Of a DNA stretch of 64,000 bases, positions 48,539-58,577 are shown in pieces (position 1 is the stretch's first letter; every line of letters starts with the position of its first letter). The notes below the pieces were generated by a model that did not search any database, had not been told where the DNA came from, and saw nothing but the letters and a program-made list of their open reading frames with translations. Both the position numbers and the translations under genes were made by a program. Source of the stretch: Kazachstania africana CBS 2517 (taxonomy: Eukaryota; Ascomycota; Saccharomycetes; Saccharomycetales; Saccharomycetaceae); NCBI RefSeq assembly GCF_000304475.1, contig NC_018940.1, positions 124,001 to 188,000 on the forward strand, in the 5' to 3' direction.

Positions 48539-49381
48539 TGTTGTAACATAGACTGGGCCACTACAACATCAAGCTCTAAGTTCGTGTGACTGCTTTCCCA
48601 GAATCAAAACCTAAACACCCGCTGTTCAATTTATTAGCTTAAATATTCACATTATTGAATTTGGTTGAATATTGGTGAAAACTTTTCGTAGACGCAACTT
48701 TTGTCATCTTGAAAATTCCACACTATAAGAAGGAAATCTTCGTCATATTTGTTCTTAATCTTTTATCTCACTTTATAATTTCATATATTAGAAAGAAGAT
48801 AAGCTTTTTTGATACGCTTTTAGCTATAGTTATACAATCAGATCGATTTTCAAGCTCTCTGTCCCTGAATTAGAATATATACATGACGTGAAGGAAGATC
48901 AGAGAATGATCTCTTTATATTATTTTCGTTAATAGTGTTCATTTTGTGGATGTCAGTCAAGTTAGTGAAGTAATTCTTATTAATCAGTGGTTATACCAAA
49001 TAATGCACTGGTTATATATAAAATATAATCATAATATAAAATAATATAAAGTGATACAAACTTTGATCAAACTTCAGTGTTCACCTGAGTATTTATACCT
49101 TTTCCAACACATTTTGATTTATGCCAATTATCATGTTATAGATTTATGAGTCAATACGTTGCCATAATTATCGTATCATAATTATTGCATGATAATATGT
49201 ATTCGTGTTTATCACGCCATAATTATTGTTCATATCTTCTCTAACATTCTAAATTTGTCATTCTAACTATCAAAACATTGAAATGTCAGTATATTGCCAT
49301 TTCCAGCAATACAAGCGGTATCATATTCTCCCTCAATTATTTGTCTTGTTACCATAGTAGTTATTTGCAATAAAAGCAACA
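48539..49381 (+). mobile_element. Ty3-like solo LTR upstream of tRNA-Ala, interrupted by a copia-like LTR
   Basis: The LTR starts TGTTGTAACATAG at 48539 and ends AAAAGCAACA at 49381, split into 48539-48883 and 49309-49381. The first part is nearly identical over about 345 bp to 60865-61206, and the second part also aligns with the end of that copy. TGTTGTA/CAACA termini and an end only 6 nt before the tRNA gene recall the Ty3 sigma element, which integrates at Pol III start sites. The internal interruption is copy C (48884-49308), flanked on both sides by ATACA. Confidence 0.85.
48884..49308 (-). mobile_element. Copia-like solo LTR (copy C) nested inside the Ty3-like LTR
   Basis: The 425-bp element on the minus strand begins TGCTGGAAATGGC (at 49308) and ends CCTTCACGTCA (at 48884). 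ATACA occurs immediately before (48879-48883) and after (49309-49313), a 5-bp target-site duplication. It shares the TATA-box block with copy A. An ATG at 48942 opens a frame starting MNTINENNIKRSFSD, the counterpart of the copy A frame, again 59 nt from the LTR end. Confidence 0.9.
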
Positions 49382-49387
49382 AATTAC

Positions 49388-49460
49388 GGGCGTGTGGCGT
49401 AGTTGGTAGCGCGCTCCCTTAGCATGGGAGAGGTCTTCGGTTCGATTCCGGACTCGTCCA
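49388..49460 (+). tRNA. tRNA-Ala (anticodon AGC)
   Basis: 73 nt, no intron. GGGCGTGTGGCGTAGTTGG carries the A-box, anticodon stem-loop CTCCC-TTAGCAT-GGGAG gives AGC, and the B-box is GGTTCGATTCC. Acceptor ends GGGCGTG and the complementary ACTCGTCC region pair with one G-T. A T-rich terminator follows immediately (TTTTCTTTTT). It is nearly identical to S. cerevisiae tRNA-Ala(AGC). Confidence 0.97.
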
Positions 49461-49649
49461 ATTTTCTTTTTCGTCTTCTTTAAAGATACGTATCACAACA
49501 GGAACTTCCCTTTTACGTCTTGCACACAAATTATTACTATTATATTGATTTTTGAATTTTCTTTGTATAGTGTTTACATTTGATTAGTGCAAATAAATCG
49601 CGTCTTTCAAAATATATAACTAAGTGCTTTTATTAAATTTACAGAGTAT

Positions 49650-51671
49650 CTAGTATGAGCGACCGAACATACAGTAGTTAACGGCCTTACGTTCACACTT
49701 AACACATTTTTGACCTTCCTTTAATTCTGGCTGTTGGAATGGAATACATAAGGATTTGGCCCCCATACTTGGGGCCTTGTCATCTTGTTCGAATTCTTCA
49801 CCATCATCCCTCTTAGCAGAAGATTCCTTGATATCCTCTTCACATTCAGTGACACCACACCATGGAGATAAGATAACGTTCTTTTTGTTCAAGTTTGGAA
49901 CGAAATCTTTCCATTCGTTGACGATGACTCTGTGGGTATCGAAAGCTTCCTTGGCCTTGTTGTATAAATCGTTGTGTAATTCATCCAAAATTTCTGGGAT
50001 ACGAGATTCTAATTCATCTAAGCTAACGATATATTTACGAGAGTCGTTTCTTCTAACGACAACAGCTTGGTTCTTTTCAATATCCTTTGGACCTAATTCA
50101 ATACGAAGTGGAACACCCTTTAATTCGTACTGAGAGAATTTCCAGCCTGGTGTGTAGTTATCGTTGTAGTCACCAAAGGCTCTAATACCAGCTTGTTTCA
50201 AACGTTTTTCGATTTCATAAGCAGAGTCATGAATTTGCTTACGTTGTTCTGGTGTAGTCTTTTTGGTGATACCGACTGGGATGACAACGGCTTGTCTTTG
50301 GGAGACTCTTGGAGGGATGACTAAACCCTTGTTATCAGAATGGATCATAACCATAACACCGATAACACGAGTAGATAGACCCCAAGAGTTTTGGTAGGCA
50401 AAGATCTTTGGATGATCGGCACCTAATGGATTTTCGACAGAAAGGTTAAACATCTTGGAGAAGTTTTGACCCAAGTGATGAGAGGTAGCACCTTGAATAC
50501 CACGACCAGTTTGTGGGATGTAACCTTCCACTGTGGTAGTGAATTCACCACCTGCGAATTTTTCCTTTTCAGTCTTGGTACCTTTAACAACTGGAACAGC
50601 TAATAACTCTTCGTAGACACCGGCGTAGAAATCTAAGATTTGTAAGACTTCATCGGTGGCTTCCTTTTCAGTTAAGAAAGCTGTGTGACCTTCTTGCCAT
50701 AAAAATTCTCTTGTTCTTAAGAAAGGTTGTGGATGTTTGAATTCCCATCTGACGACAGAATTCCATTGGTTCAATTTCAATGGTAAATCTCTGTAAGATT
50801 GAATCCATTTAGCGTAGTATGGATACATGACGGTTTCAGAAGTAGGTCTAATAGCAATAGGTTCTTCTAATTCGGATGAACCAGCTCTAGTGACCCAAGC
50901 AACTTCTGGAGCAAAGCCTTCGACATGATCTTTTTCCCTTTCTAAGACACGAGAGGAGACGAACATTGGAAAGTAAGCGTTTTCTACACCAATATTCTTA
51001 ATTCTGCTATCAAACCATTTCTGGATATTTTCCCAGATGGCGTAAGAAGGTGGTCTTAAGATGTAACAACCGGAAACATCGTAATAATCTAACATTTCAC
51101 CTTTAGTTAAGATTTGTTGATACCAACCTGGGAAATCCTTAGCTTTATCGACGGTGATACCGATCAATTTAGCATCTTCCAAAGCGGCATTGGTTGGAGC
51201 AGCTTGTTTCTTCTTTGGTTCTTCTTTCTTGGCGACCTCTTGTGTGAAATCGACAGATTGTGGTTTGAATGCTAAACCGTTCAAGAATTGAAGTAACGCA
51301 GATTTTTTAATGAATAAAGAATCATTTAACTGTAAAGTGGTAGTATCGTCTAATGATTCCAGTTGATTATCGATCAATAATTTGAATTCAGTTTCAGCAT
51401 TAGATAAGAAAGCTAAAGTGAAAGCCTTTGCTGAATCACACTTGAAGAAAGTCTTGAATAGATCATCGCGAGCCAATCTAGGATCTTTCAAAGCGGTAAC
51501 TTGAGCAATTAATGGAGATGGCGTAGTAGTGGTTTGTAATGCTACGACGACAACTGGGACAGGAGTGGCAGATTTTGCGGTCTTTGGCTTGAAGACTAGG
51601 GACTTTACTGGAGTAGAGTCAGCTTCAGATCCAGAGACACACAGTTTTTGAAATGATTCTTCTAAAGACAT
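49650..51671 (-). CDS. YHR020W: Cytosolic prolyl-tRNA synthetase (YHR020W)
   Basis: Class II synthetase charging tRNA-Pro in the cytosol. The 673-residue protein (S. cerevisiae 688) has an N-terminal editing-like/Ybak extension (about 1-150). The catalytic core starts around KDFPGWYQQILTKGEMLDYYD, with motif 2 in FLRTREFLWQEGHTAF preceded by AIRPTSETVMYPYYAKW. The anticodon-binding domain contains VVIPVGITKKT, and a eukaryotic-type C-terminal zinc-binding extension has Cys residues in CGVTECEEDI and CVKCERKAVNYC, ending MFGRSY. It is divergent from DED81 with a shared RRPE-bearing promoter, as in YHR020W-YHR019C. Confidence 0.96.
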   Translation of the reverse strand: MSLEESFQKLCVSGSEADSTPVKSLVFKPKTAKSATPVPVVVVALQTTTTPSPLIAQVTALKDPRLARDDLFKTFFKCDSAKAFTLAFLSNAETEFKLLIDNQLESLDDTTTLQLNDSLFIKKSALLQFLNGLAFKPQSVDFTQEVAKKEEPKKKQAAPTNAALEDAKLIGITVDKAKDFPGWYQQILTKGEMLDYYDVSGCYILRPPSYAIWENIQKWFDSRIKNIGVENAYFPMFVSSRVLEREKDHVEGFAPEVAWVTRAGSSELEEPIAIRPTSETVMYPYYAKWIQSYRDLPLKLNQWNSVVRWEFKHPQPFLRTREFLWQEGHTAFLTEKEATDEVLQILDFYAGVYEELLAVPVVKGTKTEKEKFAGGEFTTTVEGYIPQTGRGIQGATSHHLGQNFSKMFNLSVENPLGADHPKIFAYQNSWGLSTRVIGVMVMIHSDNKGLVIPPRVSQRQAVVIPVGITKKTTPEQRKQIHDSAYEIEKRLKQAGIRAFGDYNDNYTPGWKFSQYELKGVPLRIELGPKDIEKNQAVVVRRNDSRKYIVSLDELESRIPEILDELHNDLYNKAKEAFDTHRVIVNEWKDFVPNLNKKNVILSPWCGVTECEEDIKESSAKRDDGEEFEQDDKAPSMGAKSLCIPFQQPELKEGQKCVKCERKAVNYCMFGRSY

Positions 51672-52064
51672 TATTATCTCTGGTACAGGAGGGACCTAAA
51701 GAAGTAACAAGACAACACCTGATACTAAACAATCGAACAAGCCAGAAATCCTGGTAAAAGAGTTCAAAATCGACCAAGTTGATATCGACAAACCCACTCA
51801 CAGCTGCACACACCAACCACAGTCAAACACCGATGATGCTTCCCATCGATTCTTCTCGCAGCGATGAAAAGAATTTTTGAAAAATTTTTCAAAATCGTTC
51901 GCGATGATTGCGACAGTAAATTTTTCTTTTTTTTTTTTCTTTCCTCGATGGCAGTTTTCAGTGAATCATCAAGTGAATACTTCAGTGATGGATCTTGGAT
52001 GTAGCTGTTACTTAGCTTCTTGCTGGTCTTGATTGACGATTCTCTAGAGTTACACACATATACT
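51672..52064. other. Shared divergent promoter of the prolyl- and asparaginyl-tRNA synthetase genes
   Basis: This 393-bp region lies between the two synthetase starts. It contains a palindromic RRPE, GCGATGA elements and a long T-run (51928-51938). A minus-strand open frame across it is not supported by an ATG-plus-motif argument. Confidence 0.65.
51861..51907. promoter_or_regulatory. Bidirectional RRPE with flanking PAC-like GCGATGA elements
   Basis: TGAAAAATTTTTCA at 51878-51891 reads as an RRPE on both strands. GCGATGA occurs at 51861-51867 and again at 51901-51907. The palindromic arrangement could serve both synthetase genes, about 190 bp from each start. Confidence 0.75.
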
Positions 52065-53720
52065 ATGTCTCTCTACATCAAAGACGCCACTGGTGTCGAC
52101 GAGTTATCCGTTGCCGGTACTCAGGAACAACCATTCAAGACTCCTGCTTATGCTTTATTTGCATTCCAACAACAAAATGCAGATGCTCCAGAACCTAAGT
52201 TGTACGTCTTCAAGGCAGAAGACAGTGAATTCTTGGAAATCTCTGCTTCTGCTTTGAAGAAAGCTCGTAAAGGTTGTGAAGGTTTGAAGAAGAAATTGAT
52301 CAAACAAAAGGAATTGGAACTAAAACAACAAGAACAGAAGCTTACAAAGCAAATGTCCGCTTTACAAATTTCTATCGAAGAAGACAAATCCTTACCAGCT
52401 GCTAAATCTTTTAAAGTCGCTAAAGTTTACGAACAAGTCGGTGAAAGAGTTAAGGTCTCCGGTTGGATCCACAGATTACGTTCCAACAAGAAAGTTGTCT
52501 TCGTAGTCCTAAGAGATGGTACTGGTTTCTTACAATGTGTCTTAACCGGTGATCTAGCTTTGGCCCAACAAACCGTCGATTTAACTTTAGAATCTACCGT
52601 CACCCTATATGGTACCATTACTAAATTACCAGAAGGTAAGAACGCTGCTGGTGGTGTCGAATTAGTCGTCGATTACTACCAAGTCCTAGGTCTAGCTCCT
52701 TCCGGTGACGATGCCTTCACCAACAAGATTGCTGAAGACTCTGATCCATCTCTATTATTAGACCAACGTCATTTAGCTTTAAGAGGTGAAGCTATATCAG
52801 GTGTCATGAAAGTCCGTGCCGCGCTATTAAGAGCGTTCAGACGTTTCTTCGAGGAAGAAAGCTTGACTGAAGTTACTCCACCGTGTATGGTTCAAACTCA
52901 AGTCGAAGGTGGTTCTACTCTATTCAAATTAGATTACTATGGTGAAGAAGCTTACTTGACTCAATCCTCTCAATTGTATTTGGAAACCTGTTTACCAGCT
53001 TTAGGTGACGTCTACTGTGTTCAAGAATCCTTCCGTGCCGAAAAATCCCACACTAGAAGACATTTATCTGAATATACTCATGTCGAAAGTGAATTGGCCT
53101 TCATAACATTCGATGACTTACTACAACATCTTGAACGTCTTATTTCTCAATCTGTCAAATACGTCTTAGAAGATCCTGTCGCAGGCCCAATTATCAAACA
53201 ATTGAACCCGGATTTCGTTGCTCCAACTGGTCCATTTATGAGATTAGAATATAAAGATGCTATCACTTGGCTGAACGAACATGGCATCAAGAACGAAGAC
53301 GGTAAAGACTTCAAATTCGGTGACGATATTGCTGAAGCTGCTGAAAGAAAGATGACTGATACCATTGGTGTTCCAATCTTATTAATCAAATTCCCAGTTG
53401 AAATCAAATCTTTCTACATGAAACGTTGTGCTGACGATCCACGTGTCACCGAATCCGTGGATGTCTTAATGCCAACCGTCGGTGAAATCACCGGTGGTTC
53501 CATGAGAATCACTCAAATTGACGAATTAATGGCTGGTTTCAAGCGTGAAGGTATTGATCCAAAGGCTTACTACTGGTTCATCGATCAAAGAAAATACGGT
53601 ACTTGCGAGCACGGTGGTTACGGTTTAGGTACTGAACGTATCTTAGCTTGGTTATGTAACAGATTTACCGTCAGAGACTGTTCATTATACCCACGTTTCA
53701 GTGGCAGATGCAAACCATAG
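52065..53720 (+). CDS. DED81: Cytosolic asparaginyl-tRNA synthetase Ded81
   Basis: Class IIb synthetase charging tRNA-Asn. From the ATG at 52065 (an upstream in-frame TTG is ignored) the protein has 551 residues (S. cerevisiae 554). It has an N-terminal Lys/Gln-rich extension (about 65-110) and an OB-fold anticodon-binding domain (VKVSGWIHRLRSNKKVVFVVLRDG). The catalytic core has motif 2 in ESFRAEKSHTRRHLSEYTHVE and motif 3 in GGYGLGTERILAWLCN. Codon use is strongly biased (GGT, GTC, AAG, TTA), consistent with high expression. Confidence 0.97.
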   Translation: MSLYIKDATGVDELSVAGTQEQPFKTPAYALFAFQQQNADAPEPKLYVFKAEDSEFLEISASALKKARKGCEGLKKKLIKQKELELKQQEQKLTKQMSALQISIEEDKSLPAAKSFKVAKVYEQVGERVKVSGWIHRLRSNKKVVFVVLRDGTGFLQCVLTGDLALAQQTVDLTLESTVTLYGTITKLPEGKNAAGGVELVVDYYQVLGLAPSGDDAFTNKIAEDSDPSLLLDQRHLALRGEAISGVMKVRAALLRAFRRFFEEESLTEVTPPCMVQTQVEGGSTLFKLDYYGEEAYLTQSSQLYLETCLPALGDVYCVQESFRAEKSHTRRHLSEYTHVESELAFITFDDLLQHLERLISQSVKYVLEDPVAGPIIKQLNPDFVAPTGPFMRLEYKDAITWLNEHGIKNEDGKDFKFGDDIAEAAERKMTDTIGVPILLIKFPVEIKSFYMKRCADDPRVTESVDVLMPTVGEITGGSMRITQIDELMAGFKREGIDPKAYYWFIDQRKYGTCEHGGYGLGTERILAWLCNRFTVRDCSLYPRFSGRCKP

Positions 53721-54175
53721 ATTATTTCAGCATTCAAGATAGAGATTTTTTTATTTATTTAATTTCGCTGTGTATTCAATATGTAATTACGCCTCAATAT
53801 AATAACAACAACAACTTATGACTGACATGCACATTTCAAATCCAGAAGCATCGAATCTGCTAATGGCAGACACCAATGAGTGATGAACGTGTCAAGCGTC
53901 AATGAGCCATACAGCTTCTCATTTTTTTTTTCTTGGCTGTACGCTGTGCGTGCGAGTCATAGATACTGCGACGCAGCATCGAGGAATATTAGATGACATT
54001 TCCATATTTGACTCATCGATTAAAAATGACTAATTATGCATGTATAAAAGTAAACCTTTGCTGGCAAGACTTAGATATATTTAAAGAAGGGAGAAATGGG
54101 ACGTTTATAAATTATTGCTGGTGATTTCCTCAAAATACTAAACTAAAATTACAAAGGATTATCGATATACTAGAA
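53721..54175. other. Intergenic region DED81-ARG4 with the ARG4 promoter
   Basis: This 455-bp spacer holds the DED81 terminator and ARG4 promoter with Gcn4-type sites (listed separately) and a T-run at about 53922-53931. No RNA gene is recognised. Confidence 0.5.
53954..54015. promoter_or_regulatory. Gcn4-binding sites of the ARG4 promoter
   Basis: TGACTCA at 54009-54015 is a perfect Gcn4 core, about 160 bp upstream of the ARG4 start. A second core in reverse orientation (GAGTCA) lies at 53954-53959. This fits general amino-acid control of arginine biosynthesis. Confidence 0.8.
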
Positions 54176-55570
54176 ATGGAAAATAAGAATTCTCAAAAAT
54201 TATGGGGTGGCAGATTCACTGGGGAAGTCGATCCCTTGATGCAACTCTACAATGCATCATTACCCTATGATTATAAAATGTATAAAGTTGATTTACAGGG
54301 CACAAAGTCATACACTTCTGGCCTACAAAAATTGGGCTTGTTAACAGAGGATGAACTCTCTGAGATTCACTACGGTCTTGGAAAGATCAAAGAAGAATGG
54401 GAGAACAATACATTTATCCGTCTTCCGAGCGATGAGGATATTCATACTGCCAATGAAAGACGTCTTGGTGAAATTATTGGCACCGGCATCGCTGGCAAAG
54501 TCCATACCGGTAGATCTCGTAATGATCAAGTTGCGACCGATATGAGAATTTATTGTCGTGACATTTTGACAAACAATCTATTAACTTATTTAAAAGAATT
54601 AATAAGTGTTATTTGCAGAAGAGCTAACGAAGAAATGGATATTTTAATGCCAGGATATACTCATTTACAAAGAGCACAGCCTATTAGATGGTCTCACTGG
54701 CTGAGCTTCTATGCCACTTACTTTACAGAGGATTATAAAAGACTTCAAGAAATATTAGCCAGATTGAATGTATCTCCTTTAGGTGCTGGCGCTCTTGCAG
54801 GCCATCCTTATGGCATTGATAGAGAATTTTTAGCGCAAGATTTAGGTTTCAGCGGAGTCATTGGAAACTCCCTTGTAGCCGTCTCTGACAGAGATTTTGT
54901 CGTTGAGATAATGTTCTGGGGTTCGCTATTCATGAATCATATTTCCAGATTCTCTGAAGATTTAATTATTTATTCTACTGCTGAATTTGGTTTCATAAAA
55001 TTAAGCGACGCTTATTCCACTGGTTCATCATTGATGCCTCAAAAAAAGAACGCTGACTCTTTAGAACTTTTAAGGGGTAAATCTGGTAGGGTCTTTGGTG
55101 ATTTAGCTGGCTTTTTAATGACCTTGAAAGGTGTACCATCTACGTATGATAAAGATTTACAAGAAGATAAAGAAGCCTTATTTGATTCCCTAGTTACCGT
55201 CGAAAACTCAATTCTAATCGCTACAGGTGTTGTATCTACTTTAACTGTTGACAAAGCCAAAATGGAACAAGCTCTAACTATGGACATGTTAGCTACTGAT
55301 TTGGCCGATTACTTGGTTAGAAAAGGTGTTCCATTTAGAGAAACTCATCATATATCTGGCGAATGTGTTGCGTTAGCGGAGAAGCTAAAATTGAGCGGCA
55401 TTGATAAATTATCTATCGAACAATACAAACAAATTGATGCAAGATTCGAGAAAGATCTTTTTGAAACATTTGATTTTGAAAAGAGTGTCGAGAGAAGGAA
55501 TGCTACCGGTGGAACAGCTAAGTCTGCAATACTAAAACAACTTGAAAACATACAAACCCAACTACAATAG
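54176..55570 (+). CDS. ARG4: Argininosuccinate lyase
   Basis: Last enzyme of arginine biosynthesis: argininosuccinate to arginine and fumarate; cytosolic homotetramer. The 464 residues match the family (S. cerevisiae 463). Landmarks are the N-terminal [15 protein letters not shown], the His-bearing [31 protein letters not shown], the TPGYTHLQ-like [18 protein letters not shown] with the catalytic-region His, and the superfamily signature [10 protein letters not shown] with its mobile-loop Ser and Lys. The start is the first ATG, with Gcn4 sites upstream. Order DED81-ARG4-YSC83 is as in YHR019C-YHR017W. Confidence 0.98.
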   Translation: MENKNSQKLWGGRFTGEVDPLMQLYNASLPYDYKMYKVDLQGTKSYTSGLQKLGLLTEDELSEIHYGLGKIKEEWENNTFIRLPSDEDIHTANERRLGEIIGTGIAGKVHTGRSRNDQVATDMRIYCRDILTNNLLTYLKELISVICRRANEEMDILMPGYTHLQRAQPIRWSHWLSFYATYFTEDYKRLQEILARLNVSPLGAGALAGHPYGIDREFLAQDLGFSGVIGNSLVAVSDRDFVVEIMFWGSLFMNHISRFSEDLIIYSTAEFGFIKLSDAYSTGSSLMPQKKNADSLELLRGKSGRVFGDLAGFLMTLKGVPSTYDKDLQEDKEALFDSLVTVENSILIATGVVSTLTVDKAKMEQALTMDMLATDLADYLVRKGVPFRETHHISGECVALAEKLKLSGIDKLSIEQYKQIDARFEKDLFETFDFEKSVERRNATGGTAKSAILKQLENIQTQLQ

Positions 55571-55643
55571 TGAGTAGCATTAAAATGTATCATTTATTTT
55601 AAATTAGATTTTTATATACATGATAGAATGAAATCAAACTTTT

Positions 55644-56810
55644 TTACAAATAGAAAAAATTTCTTACTTGCCTATTCTTGGCTGATAAAAACCGCTTGAA
55701 CCTTAACATTAATGGGAATATTGACCAAGTTGAAATGAAGCTCAATCTTCCCAGAAAGAAAACAGGGTGACGACCGAACAAAGTTCGGAACCAAAGTAAA
55801 AGTTTCTGGACAGGAGTTCCATTGGCTGACATTATTATCTTATACACAGGAGAATGTAAGCCGGATTGAATACTTGAACCAGACCATTTTAAGTATTTAT
55901 AGTTTGATAATTGACCTTGAATCTGGAATAAACCCAAATGGATCATCATTACATTCAGAGAATCATATTTTTGCAAAGAATGATAGATAGAACTCACAAA
56001 CCCAGATATGAAAAGTTCTGTAGGATGGTTTGACATTTGCAAATTATAAGACAATGAAGGATTGAATAATATTAACTGAGTTTTATTCCTAGAAGTAGTC
56101 AGTAAATGTGGTAGTAATTTAATTAGTGTGTTATACGATATCAAAATGTTTGATTTGATTTCATATTGTAAAGCTTCCATTGACAGTTCACCTGAAGGTT
56201 GATAGGAAAGATTTGGCATGAACAAAATTGATGCTAGTCTCCCATTTGGGAGGCTAGAACTATTCAAATAGTCAATGAACTTTTGAAGATCAGTGGAAGA
56301 GGAAGCATCTATGGGTATCAGGAAATCTGTTTCGTCTTTATATTTCTTGAACTTTTCAGCATTTTCAGAGCATATAAACACCGTGAAACGTCTTGCATAT
56401 AGATCCATGACTTGCGATCTGACAATTGGATCGCTCATATCGCCGAGTATCAGTACGCAAAGAGACTCATTTTGAGGTAAACGAGACGGAATAGATGCTA
56501 GCTTCCAGAAAAGCACCAAAACAGTAGCTGAAGTCCCCAAACCGTAAAGCCAGTACTGGCTCTTACCACATTGGCTACCATTCAAGCCAGGAAACAGCTT
56601 CCGAAGCATACTACCTCCCATCGTGCCGGTCCTTTCAGGGATATTTCCCGAAGGAGTCAATGCCCAATCTTCTGCCATATCTTTCAACCTATCTACAACC
56701 GCCTGTCCCGAACTATCAATTAACCGGTAACACTTATCTATGTACCTTGTGCCCAGATCGAATACTCTGTCAACGAAATCTTCATTGCCTCTATTTTCCA
56801 TGGAAACCAT
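55644..56810 (-). CDS. YSC83: Mitochondrial membrane protein Ysc83 (DUF1776 family)
   Basis: 388 residues (S. cerevisiae 385), function not well defined, reported in the mitochondrial outer membrane. One membrane segment near residues 88-106 (YWLYGLGTSATVLVLFWKLA) is followed by a divergent short-chain-dehydrogenase-like domain of the DUF1776 type: SLCVLILGDMSDPIVRSQVMDLYARRF, FLIPIDAS, ASILFMPNLSY, LIKLLPHLL and ELFISGFVSSIYHSLQKY. The usual SDR glycine motif and catalytic Tyr-Lys pair are not evident, so it is probably not an oxidoreductase. It is convergent with ARG4. Confidence 0.9.
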   Translation of the reverse strand: MVSMENRGNEDFVDRVFDLGTRYIDKCYRLIDSSGQAVVDRLKDMAEDWALTPSGNIPERTGTMGGSMLRKLFPGLNGSQCGKSQYWLYGLGTSATVLVLFWKLASIPSRLPQNESLCVLILGDMSDPIVRSQVMDLYARRFTVFICSENAEKFKKYKDETDFLIPIDASSSTDLQKFIDYLNSSSLPNGRLASILFMPNLSYQPSGELSMEALQYEIKSNILISYNTLIKLLPHLLTTSRNKTQLILFNPSLSYNLQMSNHPTELFISGFVSSIYHSLQKYDSLNVMMIHLGLFQIQGQLSNYKYLKWSGSSIQSGLHSPVYKIIMSANGTPVQKLLLWFRTLFGRHPVFFLGRLSFISTWSIFPLMLRFKRFLSAKNRQVRNFFYL

Positions 56811-57161
56811 TTCAGACCAAGTTCTTCCAGCGTCCTGCTGTCTTATACTCTACCAGAATAGATCTATTTCCCTTTCACTTAACTAATCATCATCTGCATC
56901 TAAATTTCTTGGAATTTGTCTCGAGTTATTCAAAGACGGCTATGCGAAAGGGGTCGGCGTAACTGCAATATTGGGTTTATACTCCGAGCGATGCCATAAT
57001 ACGTTACAGTTTACTTCAAGCCAGGCACAGTTGCAAATCTTTTGAAGGATTAGGAGACTGAATTGTATAAATAGTATGTATGCAGTTTCTTGTTAACGGC
57101 GTGAGTTGTTGAAATCCCTTTCCCATCTAAACTTTGTAAATCAAAAGAGTGTGTCGTGAAT
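56811..57161. other. Divergent promoter region YSC83/YSC84
   Basis: This 351-bp spacer has no motif I can assign and no branch-point or splice-site pattern that would support an upstream exon of YSC84. Confidence 0.45.
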
Positions 57162-58352
57162 ATGTTTCATTTGAATAATCCCATTCCAAGAGGCTTGGAA
57201 AACGAGTCGAAGAAAGCTGCGAATGTCTTGGCCAGTTTCGTGAAACCCAACCAGGTTCTCGGTCAAGATAGTGTCATTCCGCCTTCTATCTTGAAGGAGG
57301 CAAGGGGTCTAGCCATTATTACCGTTTTGAAGGCAGGCTTTCTGTTTTCTGGTAGAGCAGGTTCAGGCGTCATCGTAGCGAGGTTACCCAACGGCGAATG
57401 GTCCGCTCCCTCTGCGATTGGAATGGCTGGTGCTGGTGCTGGTGGTCTGGTGGGTGCCGAATTAACGGATTTTGTCTTCATTTTAAATAATGATGAAGCT
57501 GTGAGGTCATTTTCTGAATTTGGTACAATCACTTTGGGTGGTAACATATCCGTATCTGCAGGCCCACTTGGAAGAAATGCAGAAGCAGGTGCATCTGCTT
57601 CGGTAGGTGGTATTGCTGCTGTTTTTTCCTATTCTAAAAGTAAGGGTCTGTTTGCCGGTGTATCTGTCGAAGGTTCTATGATTGTAGAGAGGAGAGAAAC
57701 TAATAGAAAAGCTTACGGTGATAACTGTACTACAAAGATGATTCTTGCGGGGATGGTACAACCTCCTCGTGGTTCAAACGCCTTATATAGGATTCTGGAA
57801 TCAAGGGCTTTTAACTATACTGGCGATTATGACAGAGACGATTTCTACGATGATATACCAAATGACTTAAATGGGGAGCTGCCACCAAAATCAAATCGTT
57901 ACCGTGGCGATAGCTATATTGATGATGATAATTATTATGATCACAGAGGTCACAGAGATAGACTTTCTCCCAGAAGAGGGGTTGCCTCTCCACCAGCGTC
58001 ATCTCGCAAATATGCAACTGATGAGATAAATGATGATGAAACATATGAACATCGTGGTGGTCGTGCAGAAAGGAGGACAAAGGAAACAGCTACCAACACT
58101 GATGACGAGGAGCTTTATGAACATCGTGGACAACATTCAGACCATCTACCTCAATTGTCTGACAAAAATCAAAGTGGTATGAAAGCTGTTGCATTATATA
58201 ACTTTGGGGGCAAAGAGGAGGGTGATCTCATTTTCAAGAGAGGTGACATTATTGCAATAGTAAAAAGATCTGATTCTCAATACGATTGGTGGACGGGCAA
58301 CTTAAATGGAAAAGAAGGACTATTCCCTGCAAACTATGTTGAAATCATTTAA
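57162..58352 (+). CDS. YSC84: SYLF- and SH3-domain actin-patch protein Ysc84/Lsb3
   Basis: Actin-binding endocytic protein. From the ATG at 57162 (the GTG two codons earlier is not the start) the protein has 396 residues, shorter than S. cerevisiae Ysc84/Lsb3 (about 460). The SYLF lipid- and actin-binding domain fills residues 1-215 (NNPIPRGLENESKKAANVLASF, GLAIITVLKAGFLFSGRAGSG, GAGAGGLVGAELTDFVFILN, LGGNISVSAGPLGRNAEAGAS). A disordered Asp/Tyr/Arg-rich linker follows, then a C-terminal SH3 domain (MKAVALYNFGGKEEGDLIFKRGD, DWWTGNLNGKEGLFPANYVEI). No intron interrupts the region where both S. cerevisiae paralogues are spliced. Neighbours YSC83 and MIP6 favour YSC84. Confidence 0.94.
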   Translation: MFHLNNPIPRGLENESKKAANVLASFVKPNQVLGQDSVIPPSILKEARGLAIITVLKAGFLFSGRAGSGVIVARLPNGEWSAPSAIGMAGAGAGGLVGAELTDFVFILNNDEAVRSFSEFGTITLGGNISVSAGPLGRNAEAGASASVGGIAAVFSYSKSKGLFAGVSVEGSMIVERRETNRKAYGDNCTTKMILAGMVQPPRGSNALYRILESRAFNYTGDYDRDDFYDDIPNDLNGELPPKSNRYRGDSYIDDDNYYDHRGHRDRLSPRRGVASPPASSRKYATDEINDDETYEHRGGRAERRTKETATNTDDEELYEHRGQHSDHLPQLSDKNQSGMKAVALYNFGGKEEGDLIFKRGDIIAIVKRSDSQYDWWTGNLNGKEGLFPANYVEII

Positions 58353-58577
58353 TGCTATTTTGATTTTCTTTCCCCGAATCTTGTTATGATTAATACTGCT
58401 TTTTTTGAAACAATCTTACCTAGTTTTTATTTAAAATAAATATTGAAGTATATCGTCAGTTATGAGTTTCATGGTTTCACTATGAAAAATATCATTCAAA
58501 AAATATTGGCTTCTAAAGCAGATATTTGTTAGCTATAAACAAAATGACAGATTATAAAGCTAGTAATGATAACTCTT

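Noticed and set aside
53880..53886. GTGATGA as a C box of a box C/D snoRNA
   Set aside because: No D box (CTGA) at a suitable distance downstream and no terminal stem.
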